Below, in pieces: positions 1 through 7,968 of a DNA stretch of 64,000 bases. The notes beneath the pieces were generated by a model. The model ran no database searches. It was given only the letters and a program-made list of their open reading frames with translations, and was not told the origin of the DNA. Position numbers and translations under genes: made by a program. Every line of letters starts with the position of its first letter. Positions within the stretch are counted from its first letter, which is position 1. Origin of the DNA: WHSW01 sp963767285 (GTDB lineage Bacteria > Actinomycetota > Thermoleophilia > Solirubrobacterales > 70-9); NCBI GenBank assembly GCA_963767285.1, contig CAVYDJ010000002.1, forward strand, positions 992,001 through 1,056,000. The letters are read 5' to 3'.

Positions 1-320
1 CGGAAGGCGCCGGTCAGGTTGACGTCGATGTCGCGCTGCCACTGCTCGGCGGTCATCCGGTGGGCGGGGGCGATCGTGTCGGTGATCGCCGCGTTGGAGA
101 CGCAGACGTCGACCGCGCCGAGGTCGGGGATCTCGTCGGCGGCGACGTCGAAGCGCAGGTCGCAGCCCTCGTCGCGATCGGCGGTGACGACGTCGAGTCC
201 GTCGGCGCGCAACCGGTCGGCGATCGCGGCGCCCAGACCACGGGCTGCGCCCGTTACTAACGCGCGCCGCCTCCTCCGCTTCGCGTCCGGGGGCGGCGCG
301 GTCGGTGGCGGGTCGGTCAT
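1..320 (-). CDS. Short-chain dehydrogenase/reductase (SDR), N-terminal part, runs off the window
   Basis: Reads leftward from an ATG at 320 and is cut by the window edge. After a proline- and arginine-rich leader the protein has ALVTGAARGLG, the TGxxxGxG dinucleotide-binding motif of classical SDRs, then SNAA in place of the usual NNAG, and DVNLTGAF, the conserved helix-4 Asn region. It is therefore an NAD(P)-dependent oxidoreductase; the substrate cannot be read because the catalytic Tyr-Lys part lies outside. Its ATG overlaps the stop of the crotonase gene (ATGA), so the two are co-transcribed. The leader (about residues 8-19) is encoded by a dispersed palindromic repeat, so it may be an acquired tail. 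Confidence 0.85.
   Translation of the reverse strand, partial: MTDPPPTAPPPDAKRRRRRALVTGAARGLGAAIADRLRADGLDVVTADRDEGCDLRFDVAADEIPDLGAVDVCVSNAAITDTIAPAHRMTAEQWQRDIDVNLTGAF
264..299. repeat. Dispersed double-stem palindromic repeat, copy 1 (inside SDR gene)
   Basis: Perfect 8-bp outer arms GCGCCGCC (264-271) and GGCGGCGC (292-299) enclose the core TCCTCCGCTTCGCGTCCGG, which holds an inner CGC-TTC-GCG hairpin. The same core recurs at 6449, 6957, 7912 and 25284 with compensated stems. This copy is translated as part of the SDR N-terminus. Confidence 0.75.
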
Positions 321-1123
321 AGCTCCGTCTGGTGCTCGCCGGCGCGACCGGCGTCGGTCTTCTCGTAGAACCGGTTGAGCAGCGCCATCGTCTCCTCAGG
401 ATCGGCGCACGTGTACGCGTTCCAGGCCTCCGTGCGCAGCTGGGCGTCGAGGGGCTGGCCGATGATGTCGAGGATCGTCTGCTTCGCGGAGCGCACCGCG
501 CGCTGTGAGTTGCGGAGGATCTGGCGGGCGACCGTCTCGGCCTCCGCGAGCAGGTCGTCGTGGGGGACGACCCTGGTCACCAGGCCCCATTCGAGCGCCT
601 GTCGCGCGTCGATCGGCTCGGCCGTGAGCAGCATGTGCGAGGCGACCCCGACGCCGCACGAGTTGACGAGCCTGACGATCCCGCCGTCGCCGTGGTGGTA
701 GCCCCGGCGGGCCTCGAAGGAGCCGAACATCGCGCGGTCGGAGGCGATCCTGATGTCGCAGGCGAGCGCCGTCTCCAGCCCCCCGGCGAGCGCCCAGCCG
801 TTCACCGCGGCGACGATCGGCTTCTCCGTCCGGTGCATGCCGCGGGTGATCCCGTTGAGGCCGAGCTCGACGATCTCGCGGATCAGGGCCGGGCTCGCGC
901 CCTCGATGATCGGCGGGATGTAGGTCTTCAGGTCCGCGCCGGCGCAGAATGCCTCGCCGGCCCCGGTCAGGATCGCGACGTCGACCGAGTCGTCCGCGGC
1001 GAAGTCGGCGAACGTCTCGATCATCAGCCGGTGGACGTCGGGGTCGACGGCGTTGCGGTCGTCGGGCCGGTTGATCGTGACCCAGGCGATCCGGTCGCGC
1101 TTCTCGTACAGGACCTTGTCCAT
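317..1123 (-). CDS. Enoyl-CoA hydratase/isomerase family protein (crotonase fold)
   Basis: 268-aa protein starting at ATG 1123 behind AGGAGAG. Residues 1-60 fit the crotonase beta strand (YEKRDRIAWVTINRPDDRNA). Both oxyanion-hole segments are present: CAGADLKTY, and NGWALAGG followed by ALACDIRIAS. The region that usually carries the catalytic glutamates reads FGSFEARRGYHHGDGG, which differs from classical hydratases, so the exact reaction (hydratase, isomerase or other acyl-CoA chemistry) is open. It lies between a methyltransferase (7-bp gap) and the SDR (4-bp overlap), suggesting a small acyl-CoA catabolic operon. Cytoplasmic. Confidence 0.88.
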   Translation of the reverse strand: MDKVLYEKRDRIAWVTINRPDDRNAVDPDVHRLMIETFADFAADDSVDVAILTGAGEAFCAGADLKTYIPPIIEGASPALIREIVELGLNGITRGMHRTEKPIVAAVNGWALAGGLETALACDIRIASDRAMFGSFEARRGYHHGDGGIVRLVNSCGVGVASHMLLTAEPIDARQALEWGLVTRVVPHDDLLAEAETVARQILRNSQRAVRSAKQTILDIIGQPLDAQLRTEAWNAYTCADPEETMALLNRFYEKTDAGRAGEHQTEL

Positions 1124-1130
1124 ATCTCTC

Positions 1131-1679
1131 CTAGTCGTCGTAGACGGCACGGATGACGGCGAAGTCGCCCTGCTCCCAGACGACCTCGCCGCCGCACCAC
1201 TCGGCTTGCTCGGCGGCGGTCGCCGGCAGATCCAGCTCCGGCTCGAGCGCGACTGTCTGCGGCTCGACGACGACGACGTCACCGAGCACGAGCGCCCGCG
1301 ACTGCTCGCGCACGCGCCGGAAGAGGTCGCGCTTGCCGTCGTCGGCGAGGTGGTGGACGGCGAGCACGGAGATCACCAGGTCCCACGGACCGTCGGGCAG
1401 CGGGTCCTCGATCCGGCCGAGCCTCATCTCCTCCCAGCCGAGCTGGCGCGCCTTGAAGACCATCTCCGTACTCGAGTCGATCCCGGTGATCCGCGTCTGC
1501 GGGAAGCGCTCCCAGATCCGGCGGGTGGTCTCGGCGGTGCCGAACCCGAGCTCGAGGACCCGATCGGGGGCGAACGGGATCGCGGCGATCGCGGCGACCT
1601 GGAGCTCCTCGTAGAGGGGCAGCTCGGCGCGGATCTCCTCGTCGTAGGTCTCGGGGTTCCAGTGAAACTGAGCTGCCAC
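1131..1679 (-). CDS. Class I SAM-dependent methyltransferase
   Basis: About 182 aa if started at GTG 1679; the reading frame stays open further upstream, but that DNA belongs to the divergent DUF177 gene. Motif I is RVLELGFGTAETTRRI, followed by the acidic ribose-binding end ITGIDSST and a motif IV-like segment WDLVISVLAVHHLADDG, typical of small-molecule methyltransferases of the Methyltransf_25/11 type. The substrate is unknown. The C-terminus sits 7 bp before the crotonase start, so it heads a three-gene reverse-strand operon. Start choice is moderately uncertain, because only 30 bp separate it from the rightward start at 1710. Confidence 0.8.
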   Translation of the reverse strand: MAAQFHWNPETYDEEIRAELPLYEELQVAAIAAIPFAPDRVLELGFGTAETTRRIWERFPQTRITGIDSSTEMVFKARQLGWEEMRLGRIEDPLPDGPWDLVISVLAVHHLADDGKRDLFRRVREQSRALVLGDVVVVEPQTVALEPELDLPATAAEQAEWCGGEVVWEQGDFAVIRAVYDD

Positions 1680-1709
1680 CTGCGGCGCTATCTTGAATCG
1701 AGGGACGAC

Positions 1710-2222
1710 ATGGCGGCCTATACAACCATTGACCTGCCCCGCATCGCACCGTCGCCGGGTGACGGCAAGCGGCTCGAGTTCGAGCTCGAGCCCGGCCGGG
1801 TCGAGCTCGGCGGCCATATCTATGAGTTCTCGCCACCGATCGTGAACGCGCGGCTCGACGTCTCGCGCACCGCGAGCGGGTACGCGCTTCGGCTGCGGTT
1901 TGGCGGCGAGGTCGCGGGTCCGTGCGTCCGGTGCCTGGAGCCGGCGGCGGTCGCGGTCGCGGTCGACGCCCGCGAGGTCGATCAGCCGGGCACCGACGAC
2001 GAGGAGCTGCGCAGCCCGTACGTCACCGAGGGCGAGCTCGACCTCAACGCCTGGGCCCACGACTCGTTCGCCCTGGCGATGCCCCAGCGGTTGCTCTGCC
2101 GGCCCGATTGCGCGGGACTGTGCCCGGTCTGCGGCGAATCGCTCAACGACGCGGCAGCGGGGGCGCACGATCATCCGCGGGAGCCGGATCCACGGTGGGC
2201 GAAGCTCAGAGAGCTGCAATAG
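1710..2222 (+). CDS. yceD: DUF177 (YceD-like) protein linked to rRNA/ribosome metabolism
   Basis: 170 aa. It has the DUF177 pattern GPCVRCLEPA in the middle and a C-terminal cysteine cluster CRPDCAGLCPVCGE that probably binds zinc. Members are almost always encoded directly upstream of rpmF, as here (19-bp gap). In E. coli and plants the family is tied to 23S rRNA accumulation; that role is known for relatives and is inferred here. The ATG at 1710 is chosen because upstream DNA in the same frame covers the divergent methyltransferase and shows no conserved sequence. It is the first gene of a long rightward housekeeping run. Confidence 0.9.
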   Translation: MAAYTTIDLPRIAPSPGDGKRLEFELEPGRVELGGHIYEFSPPIVNARLDVSRTASGYALRLRFGGEVAGPCVRCLEPAAVAVAVDAREVDQPGTDDEELRSPYVTEGELDLNAWAHDSFALAMPQRLLCRPDCAGLCPVCGESLNDAAAGAHDHPREPDPRWAKLRELQ

Positions 2223-2241
2223 CTACCATTCCCGCCCTCAG

Positions 2242-2448
2242 ATGGCCGTCCCGAAGAAGAGAACCTCCTCGCAGCGCCGCGACAAGCGCCGCGCGACCCA
2301 CACCGCGGCGAAGCCGCGGCTGAACGAGTGCCCGCGCTGTCACAGCCCGCGCCTCCCGCACCGGGTCTGCCCGGTCTGCGGCACCTACGCCGGGCGCGAG
2401 GTGATCGTCCACGAGATCGGCGAAGCCGACTCGAGCTCCGCGGAGTAG
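2242..2448 (+). CDS. rpmF: 50S ribosomal protein L32
   Basis: 68 aa, normal size. It begins MAVPKKRTSSQRRDKRRA, the L32 signature, and has the four-cysteine zinc ribbon CPRCHSPRLPHRVCPVCG (residues about 32-49), so this is the zinc-binding C+ form. It is a structural component of the large subunit. It sits between DUF177 and plsX, an order shared by many bacteria that couples ribosome and membrane-lipid synthesis. Confidence 0.97.
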   Translation: MAVPKKRTSSQRRDKRRATHTAAKPRLNECPRCHSPRLPHRVCPVCGTYAGREVIVHEIGEADSSSAE

Positions 2449-2451
2449 TCC

Positions 2452-3480
2452 GTGACAACCGTCGCCCTCGACGGGCGCGGGGCGGAGCGGGGGACCGAGG
2501 CCATCCTCGGGGGCGTTCGCGCGGCGGCCGCCGACGGGATCGGGGTGCGCGTGTTCGGCGATCCCCGCGAGCTGGGCGAGCTCGAGGGCATCGACGGCGT
2601 CGATCTGCTCGAGGCGCCGGGCGAGATCACCAACGACGACGACCCGGTCGGCGCCGTGCGCGGGACGCCCGACGCCTCGATCGTGCTTGCGACCGCCGAC
2701 GTCGCCGCGGGCCGCTCCGACGCGGTCGCCAGCGCCGGCCCGACCGGGGCGACGATGACCGCCGCCCTGTTCGCCTTGAAGCGGAGCCACGGAGTGCGGC
2801 GGCCGGCGCTGGCCGTGCAGCTCGCGGTCCCGGGGCGCGACGGTCCGCCGAGCCTGCTGCTCGACGTCGGCGCCAACGCCGACGTGCGGGCGTCCGACCT
2901 GGTCCAGTTCGCCTATCTGGGCTCGGCGTTCAGCCAGGCCGTGCTCGGGATCAAGGCGCCGCGGGTGGCGCTCCTGTCGAGCGGCGAGGAGCCGAAGAAG
3001 GGGACCGCCGAGGTCGTCGACGCCCACGCCGAGCTGGCGTCGGCGAGCGAGATCGACTTTCGCGGCAACGTCGAGGGCCGCGACGTTCTCGGCGACGCCG
3101 CCGACGTGATCGTCACGGACGGCTTCACCGGCAATGTCGTGTTGAAGACGGTCGAGGGCACCGCGCGCAAGATCGCCGACGCGGTCGGCGCAGCGGCGCG
3201 CTCGAATCCGGTCGCCGCGGCCGGCGGCCTCCTTCTGCGCCCCGCGCTCGGCGGGCTGCGGCGCGAGATGGACCCGGACACGACGGGCGGCGCGATCCTG
3301 CTTGGCCTGCGCGGCGTCGCCGTCGTCGGCCACGGGAGCTCGGGCCCGGAGGGCATCGCGAACGCGATCCGGCTCGCGGCTCGCGCGGTCGAGGTCGACG
3401 CGATCGCCCGCACCGGCGCGCTGCTCGAGCGCTCTGGCGCGACCCGAGCCGCGATGCGTGATAGGAAGGAGGAGCAATGA
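2452..3480 (+). CDS. plsX: Phosphate acyltransferase PlsX
   Basis: 342 aa from GTG 2452, three bases after the rpmF stop. PlsX converts acyl-ACP and phosphate to acyl phosphate, the donor for glycerol-3-phosphate acylation. Family blocks are visible: TVALDGRGAERG at the start (usual form DxMGGD), SAGPTGATMTAALF, LLDVGANADVRASDLVQFA, LLSSGEEPKKGT, and VTDGFTGNVVLKTVEGTA. The N-terminal Asp-Gly block is more divergent than in E. coli. It overlaps acpP by 4 bp (ATGA), which fits the joint supply of ACP and its acyl-phosphate product. A peripheral membrane enzyme in relatives. Confidence 0.94.
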   Translation: MTTVALDGRGAERGTEAILGGVRAAAADGIGVRVFGDPRELGELEGIDGVDLLEAPGEITNDDDPVGAVRGTPDASIVLATADVAAGRSDAVASAGPTGATMTAALFALKRSHGVRRPALAVQLAVPGRDGPPSLLLDVGANADVRASDLVQFAYLGSAFSQAVLGIKAPRVALLSSGEEPKKGTAEVVDAHAELASASEIDFRGNVEGRDVLGDAADVIVTDGFTGNVVLKTVEGTARKIADAVGAAARSNPVAAAGGLLLRPALGGLRREMDPDTTGGAILLGLRGVAVVGHGSSGPEGIANAIRLAARAVEVDAIARTGALLERSGATRAAMRDRKEEQ

Positions 3481-3722
3481 CGCGCGAGGAAGTGCTGGCG
3501 AAGGTGCGGGACCACCTCACGACGGAGTTCGAGCTCGACGCGGCGGTGATCACCGACGCGACTCGGTTCAAGGAGGACCTCGATGCCGACTCGCTCGACC
3601 TCTACGAGCTGCTGATGGAGCTCGAGGACGCTTACGGGATCACGGTCTCGCGCGAGGAGGCGGCGAAGATCACCACCGTCGGCGACGCGGTCGACTTCGT
3701 CTTCGAGCGTCTGCCGGCCTAG
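3477..3722 (+). CDS. acpP: Acyl carrier protein
   Basis: 81-aa acidic helical protein with the phosphopantetheine attachment site DADSLDLYELLMELED (the Ser of DSLD, about residue 38). It carries growing acyl chains in type II fatty-acid synthesis. The start overlaps the plsX stop, and a GGAAGGAGG Shine-Dalgarno lies just upstream of the ATG. It is followed by rnc with a 3-bp gap. Confidence 0.96.
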   Translation: MTREEVLAKVRDHLTTEFELDAAVITDATRFKEDLDADSLDLYELLMELEDAYGITVSREEAAKITTVGDAVDFVFERLPA

Positions 3723-3725
3723 CCC

Positions 3726-4445
3726 ATGGCGCGCGGGATTCGCAGGCTCGGTCTGGGGGGCCGGGGCCGCCATGCCCCCGTGGGGCTCCGCGAGCTGCTC
3801 GATGGGCTGCCCGTCACCCTGCGCCGCCAGGCGCTCACGCACTCGTCCTGGGTCGATCATCGCGCCGACTCGTACGGCCGGCTCGCCTTCCTCGGCGACA
3901 GCGTCCTGGGACTGGCGATCGCCGAGCACCTGTTCACACGCTACCCGCGCGCCGACATCGGCCGGCTGACGAAGATGCACGGGCAGGCGGTCAGCGGGCG
4001 TGCGTGCGCCGAAATCTCGCTCGAGCTCGGCGTCCCTGAGCTGCTCCACGACGCGGCGCCGGAGAGGGTCGACGGCGGGATCGAGGTCGAGGCGCTGCTG
4101 GCGTCCGAGCGGGCGCTCGCATCCGTCTGCGAGGCGGTGATCGGCGCCTGCTACCTGCACCACGGCTTCGAGGTGACCAGCGAGGCGACGGTGGCGGCGT
4201 TCGCGGAGGAGCTGGAGCTCGCCTCCGAGCGCCTGCTCGACTTCAAGTCGGCGCTGCAAGAGCGGCTTGCCCGCCAGGGCGCGCGCGTAAGGTACGACGT
4301 GACCGGCGAGACGGGACCCCCTCACGATCGCCTGTTCGAGGTCTCGGCGAGCGTCAACGGCGAAGTCGTCGGACAGGGGACGGGGCGCTCGAAGAAGGCC
4401 GCCGAACAGGCTGCCGCCGAGCAGGCGTTGGAGGGTCTCGCCTAG
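3726..4445 (+). CDS. rnc: Ribonuclease III family protein with an atypical catalytic centre
   Basis: 239 aa: RNase III domain (about 20-155), then a double-stranded-RNA-binding domain (about 165-239) ending in the classic GTGRSKKAAEQAAAEQALE. The signature helix reads YGRLAFLGDSVLGL instead of NERLEFLGDSVLGL, so the position of E. coli Glu41 is Ala54, while Asp58 matches Asp45. The second catalytic segment is LASVCEAVIGACYL, with Ser133 at the position of Asp114 and Glu136 matching Glu117. Two of the four metal-binding acids are thus missing. Relatives cut rRNA precursors and structured mRNAs; here cleavage may be weak, altered or absent, leaving RNA binding. The locus (acpP-rnc-smc) is the standard one. 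Confidence 0.9.
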   Translation: MARGIRRLGLGGRGRHAPVGLRELLDGLPVTLRRQALTHSSWVDHRADSYGRLAFLGDSVLGLAIAEHLFTRYPRADIGRLTKMHGQAVSGRACAEISLELGVPELLHDAAPERVDGGIEVEALLASERALASVCEAVIGACYLHHGFEVTSEATVAAFAEELELASERLLDFKSALQERLARQGARVRYDVTGETGPPHDRLFEVSASVNGEVVGQGTGRSKKAAEQAAAEQALEGLA

Positions 4446-4521
4446 ATCCGGCGTAGTCCCTGAGATGTCGTCCGGGCCGATCGCGAGGCTTCCCGGAGCG
4501 CGCCTCCAAAACCACTCCGCC

Positions 4522-6888
4522 ATGCACCTGAGTTCGATCACGATCAAGGGCTTCAAGTCCTTCCCCGAGCGCACCAAGCTCGTGTTCTCCCCTGGAGTCA
4601 GCGTGATCGTCGGGCCGAACGGCTGTGGCAAGTCGAACGTCACCGACGCCGTGCTGTGGGCGCTCGGCGAGCAGAGCCCGCTCAGCGTCCGCGGCCAGTC
4701 GATGCAGGACATGATCTACGCGGGCGGCGAGGGCGTCGGCCCCTCCAGATACGCCGAGGTCGAGGTCGTGCTCGACGCCGACGGCGACCCCGAGGCCGGG
4801 TTCTCCGAAATCGCTATTCAGCGGCGGATCGAGCGCGGGGGGGAGGGCACGTACCGGGTCAACGGAGCCCGGGCGCGGCTCGCCGACGTGATCGAGATCC
4901 TCGCCGACGCCAACCTCGGCCGCGAGATGCACTCGGTGATCAGCCAGGGGCGGGTCGAGGAGATCGTCCTCTCGGCCCCGCGCGAGCGCCGGTTGCTGGT
5001 CGAGGAGGCGGCGGGGCTGGGCAAGCACCGCAAGCGCCGCCGCCGGGCACAGCTGAAGCTCGAGCGCACTCAGGACAACCTCGACCGGGCGCTCGACGTC
5101 GAGCGCGAGGCGCGCAAGTCGCTGCGCCCGCTGAAGCAGCAGGCCGAGGCCGCCGACATCCACGCCCGGCTCGAGCGCGAGGCCGCCGAGCTCCGCGCCC
5201 GGCTGCTGGCCGCCGAGCTGCACGGCCACGACGACGAGCTTGGGGCGGCGGAGCGCAGCGCCGCCGCTGCGCGCGAGGTCCGCGCCGGGCTCGACGCGAA
5301 GCTGGCGGAGGTGGCGAAGCGCCGGTCCGCGGTCGAGGAGAAGCTGGCCGCCCGCGAGAGCGAGCGCACCGAGGCCTGGGGCCGGCTGACGGCCGTCCGC
5401 GCCGCCCACGAGCGGATCAGCGTCCGCGCCGAGGCGCTGGCCGCACGCCGCACCGAGCTGATCCGCAACCTGGACCGGCGCCGGGCGGCGCTCGGCGCGC
5501 TCGCGGACGAGCTCGCCGAGGCGACCGGCGCCCGGGCCGGCGACGACCCGGTCAGCGCCGGGGTCGAGCGGGTCGGGGAGTCCCTTCAGGCCGCGATCGC
5601 GGCGCTTGACACGGCGCGATCCAGCGACGCCGACGGCGAGCGCGCCACCGCGTTGGCTCAGGTTCGCGAGGCCGCCGACCACGCCGCGCAGATGGCCCGC
5701 CGGATCGAGGACATGCTGGGTAGCCGCGCCCAGGACTCGCTGTCGCAGCGGCTCGAGCGCGAGGCTGCGCTGGTCGCCGCGCTCGGCGAGCTGTGCGAGG
5801 CGGCGGCCGACGCACGAGACGCTGCGGGCGCCAGGGCCGGGACGCTCGAGCAGCGGATGCTCGGCGAGAGCGGCGAGGACGCGGTCACCGACCAGCTGCG
5901 GGCCTGCTCGCGCGAGGAGGCCGAGCTGCAGACGAAGCTGCGCGTGGCGGCCGAGGGCGTCACGGAGGCCGAGGTCCGGGTCGCCCACCTCGGCGACCGG
6001 CGCGCCGAGGTCGCCGCCGAGCTGGGCCGGATTGCCGCGACCCTCGGCCGCGAGATCGGTCCCGCGACCGAGGCGCTCGGCGATGAGGAGCGAGGTGAGA
6101 TCGAGCGCAAGCTCGAGCGCGTCGGCCGCCGCCGCGAGCAGCTCGGCCCGGTCAACCCGCTCGCCGAGCGCGAGTACGAGCAGGCGCGCGCGCATGTCGA
6201 GAGCCTCGAGACGCAGCGCACCGACCTGGAGACCGCCCTCTCCGAGCTGCAGGGCCTCATCCGCGAGACCGACCGCAAGATCCACGCCGCCTTCGAGGAG
6301 ACCTTCGACGCGACCCAGCGCAACTTCGAGGAGCTGGTCGAGCACCTCTTCCCCGGCGGACGCGGACGGCTGCGGCTGGTCGACGACGCGCGCAAGCTGA
6401 AGTCAGTACTGGGCGGCGCCGATGAAGCCCAGCCTGATGCAGACCCGGCCGCCCCCGGAGGCGAAGCCGAGGAGGCGGACGGCGTTGATTTGGGTGATGA
6501 GTTCTCCAGCCAAGGCGTCGAGATCGAGGTCACCCCCGCCGGCAAGGCCACGCGTCGCCTGTCGCTCCTGTCAGGTGGCGAGAAGGCGATGGTCGCGCTG
6601 GCCTTCGTGTTCGCCGTCTTCCTGGCCCGTCCCTCGCCGTTCTACATCCTCGACGAGGTCGAGGCGGCGCTCGACGACGCCAACATCGACCGCTTCCTGC
6701 AGCTCGTGAACCGCTTCTCCGACCGCGCCCAGTTCATCATCGTCACGCACCAGAAGCGGACGATGGACGCCGCCCACGTCCTCTACGGCGTCTCGATGGG
6801 CAAGGGCGGCGTGACCAAGGTGGTGTCGCGCAAGTTCGAGGACACGCAGGCGCAGCTCGACGCTGACGAAGAAGCCGAGGCAGCCTGA
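4522..6888 (+). CDS. smc: Short SMC-family chromosome-partition ATPase without a recognisable hinge
   Basis: 788 aa from ATG 4522 (SMC family usually 1150-1200). N-terminal head: SITIKGFKSF, Walker A GPNGCGKSN (about 31-39), and the QGRVEEI and EEAAGLGKHRKRR segments. C-terminal part: LGPVNPLAEREYEQAR (about 539), signature LSGGEKAM (about 683), Walker B FYILDEVEAALDD (about 707) and the THQKRTMDAA switch. Only about 350 residues lie between, nearly all heptad-like Ala/Glu/Arg/Leu helix, interrupted by a roughly 70-residue Gly/Asp/Ser-containing linker near the middle. The glycine-rich hinge of true SMCs (about 150 aa) and a Rad50-type CxxC hook are not seen. An ATG further upstream (4465) would add 19 non-conserved residues. 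An in-frame palindromic repeat encodes a loop near residue 645. Position between rnc and ftsY is the normal smc locus. Confidence 0.88.
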   Translation: MHLSSITIKGFKSFPERTKLVFSPGVSVIVGPNGCGKSNVTDAVLWALGEQSPLSVRGQSMQDMIYAGGEGVGPSRYAEVEVVLDADGDPEAGFSEIAIQRRIERGGEGTYRVNGARARLADVIEILADANLGREMHSVISQGRVEEIVLSAPRERRLLVEEAAGLGKHRKRRRRAQLKLERTQDNLDRALDVEREARKSLRPLKQQAEAADIHARLEREAAELRARLLAAELHGHDDELGAAERSAAAAREVRAGLDAKLAEVAKRRSAVEEKLAARESERTEAWGRLTAVRAAHERISVRAEALAARRTELIRNLDRRRAALGALADELAEATGARAGDDPVSAGVERVGESLQAAIAALDTARSSDADGERATALAQVREAADHAAQMARRIEDMLGSRAQDSLSQRLEREAALVAALGELCEAAADARDAAGARAGTLEQRMLGESGEDAVTDQLRACSREEAELQTKLRVAAEGVTEAEVRVAHLGDRRAEVAAELGRIAATLGREIGPATEALGDEERGEIERKLERVGRRREQLGPVNPLAEREYEQARAHVESLETQRTDLETALSELQGLIRETDRKIHAAFEETFDATQRNFEELVEHLFPGGRGRLRLVDDARKLKSVLGGADEAQPDADPAAPGGEAEEADGVDLGDEFSSQGVEIEVTPAGKATRRLSLLSGGEKAMVALAFVFAVFLARPSPFYILDEVEAALDDANIDRFLQLVNRFSDRAQFIIVTHQKRTMDAAHVLYGVSMGKGGVTKVVSRKFEDTQAQLDADEEAEAA
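6449..6478. repeat. Dispersed double-stem palindromic repeat, copy 2 (inside smc)
   Basis: Outer arms CCGCC (6449-6453) and GGCGG (6474-6478); inner hairpin GGC-GAA-GCC. Compared with copy 1 the closing inner pair is flipped from C-G to G-C, so pairing is kept. It is read in frame as APGGEAEEADG in a loop of the C-terminal SMC head. Confidence 0.7.
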
Positions 6889-6905
6889 ATAACCTCCCGC
6901 TCCGC

Positions 6906-7901
6906 ATGGAGTGGGAAGAGCTGATCCCCAGCAGAGCCGAACCCCCAGCTGACGCCGGCACCCCCGGAGGCGAAGCCGAGGAGGTGGCCGGGCCGGGTGT
7001 TTTCTCGCGCTTGCGCGAGAAGCTGTCGAAGAGCCGCCAGGCGCTGCGGGCGGAGCTCTCCGCGAGCCTGTTCGAGAAGCTCGACGACGAGACCTGGGAG
7101 AGGCTCGAGGAGGCGCTGATCCTCGCCGACGTCGGCGCGAAGGCGACCGCCGAGGTGGTCGGCAAGCTCGAGGCCGAGGTGGACGCCGGGACGGTCAGCG
7201 GGCCGGAGGCGACCCAGACGCGGTTGGTCGAGCTGCTCGCCGAGCTCGCGGCGCCCGAGCCGCCGACGCTCGACTTGAGCGCGAAGCCGACCGTGATCAT
7301 GGTGGTGGGCGTCAACGGGACCGGGAAGACGACGACGATCGGCAAGCTCGCCGCGGTCCTCAAGGAGCGCTTCGGGCTGGACGTGATCGTCGCCGCCGCC
7401 GACACCTACCGCGCCGCGGCGATCGAGCAGCTCGAGACCTGGGCCGACCGCGCCGGGACGCAGATCGTCAAGGGCAACGAGGGCGGCGATCCGGGCGCGG
7501 TCGTCTTCGACGCGCTCGATGCCGCGCAGGCGCGGGGGGCCGATGTCGTGATCGTCGACACGGCCGGGCGCCTGCACACCCACGGCAACCTGATGGAGGA
7601 GCTCGCGAAGGTGCGCCGGGTCGCTGACAAGCGACTCGAGGGGGCGCCGCACGAGACCCTGATCGTGATCGACGCGACGACGGGCCAGAACGGCCTTCGC
7701 CAAGCGCGCGAGTTCGCCAAGAGCGTCGACCTGACCGGCGTCGTGCTGACGAAGCTCGACGGAACCGCGAAGGGGGGAATCGCGCTGGCGATCGCCGGCG
7801 AGCTCGGCCTGCCGGTGAAGGTGATCGGGGTCGGCGAGACCATCGACGACCTGCGCCCGTTCGACGCCGAGGTGTTCGCCCACGCGCTGCTCGACGAGTA
7901 G
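6906..7901 (+). CDS. ftsY: Signal recognition particle receptor FtsY
   Basis: 331 aa. A short acidic N-terminal region (about 1-45) replaces the long A domain of E. coli. It is followed by the NG GTPase: G1 GVNGTGKTTTIGKLA, DTYRAAAIEQLETWA, G3 DTAGRLHTHGNLMEEL, G4 TKLDGTAKGG. It docks ribosome-SRP complexes at the membrane and is paired with ffh 68 bp downstream. Residues about 18-28 (GTPGGEAEEVAG) are encoded by a palindromic repeat. It starts 17 bp after smc. Confidence 0.95.
   Translation: MEWEELIPSRAEPPADAGTPGGEAEEVAGPGVFSRLREKLSKSRQALRAELSASLFEKLDDETWERLEEALILADVGAKATAEVVGKLEAEVDAGTVSGPEATQTRLVELLAELAAPEPPTLDLSAKPTVIMVVGVNGTGKTTTIGKLAAVLKERFGLDVIVAAADTYRAAAIEQLETWADRAGTQIVKGNEGGDPGAVVFDALDAAQARGADVVIVDTAGRLHTHGNLMEELAKVRRVADKRLEGAPHETLIVIDATTGQNGLRQAREFAKSVDLTGVVLTKLDGTAKGGIALAIAGELGLPVKVIGVGETIDDLRPFDAEVFAHALLDE
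6957..6989. repeat. Dispersed double-stem palindromic repeat, copy 3 (inside ftsY)
   Basis: Arms GGCACC (6957-6962) and GGTGGCC (6983-6989) surround CCCGGAGGCGAAGCCGAGGA. The outer arms carry A-T in place of the G-C of copy 1, and the inner hairpin is GGC/GCC; both changes keep base pairing. It is translated in the N-terminal region of FtsY. Confidence 0.72.
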
Positions 7902-7911
7902 CGAATAACTC

Positions 7912-7946
7912 GCGCCACGTCCTCCGCTTCGCGTCCGGGCGTGCGC
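7912..7946. repeat. Dispersed double-stem palindromic repeat, copy 4 (ftsY-ffh intergenic)
   Basis: Arms GCGCCACG (7912-7919) and CGTGCGC (7940-7946) flank the exact core TCCTCCGCTTCGCGTCCGG. The CACG/CGTG pair differs from copies 1 and 5 on both sides, preserving the stem. It lies 10 bp after ftsY and 22 bp before ffh. Confidence 0.72.
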
Positions 7947-7968
7947 GGCGGTGGCCTAAGCTGGTCCG

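Noticed and set aside
2305..2435. Further copies of the palindromic repeat in rpmF (GGCGAAGCC at two places)
   Set aside because: Only the inner nine bases match; the outer stems and core flanks are absent, and the residues belong to normal L32.
2206..3477. Long reverse-strand open frame across rpmF and plsX
   Set aside because: Arg/Ala/His-rich low-complexity translation opposite well-supported genes; a by-product of high GC content. The same applies to similar frames opposite smc, ffh, fusA-like, dprA and the M14 gene.
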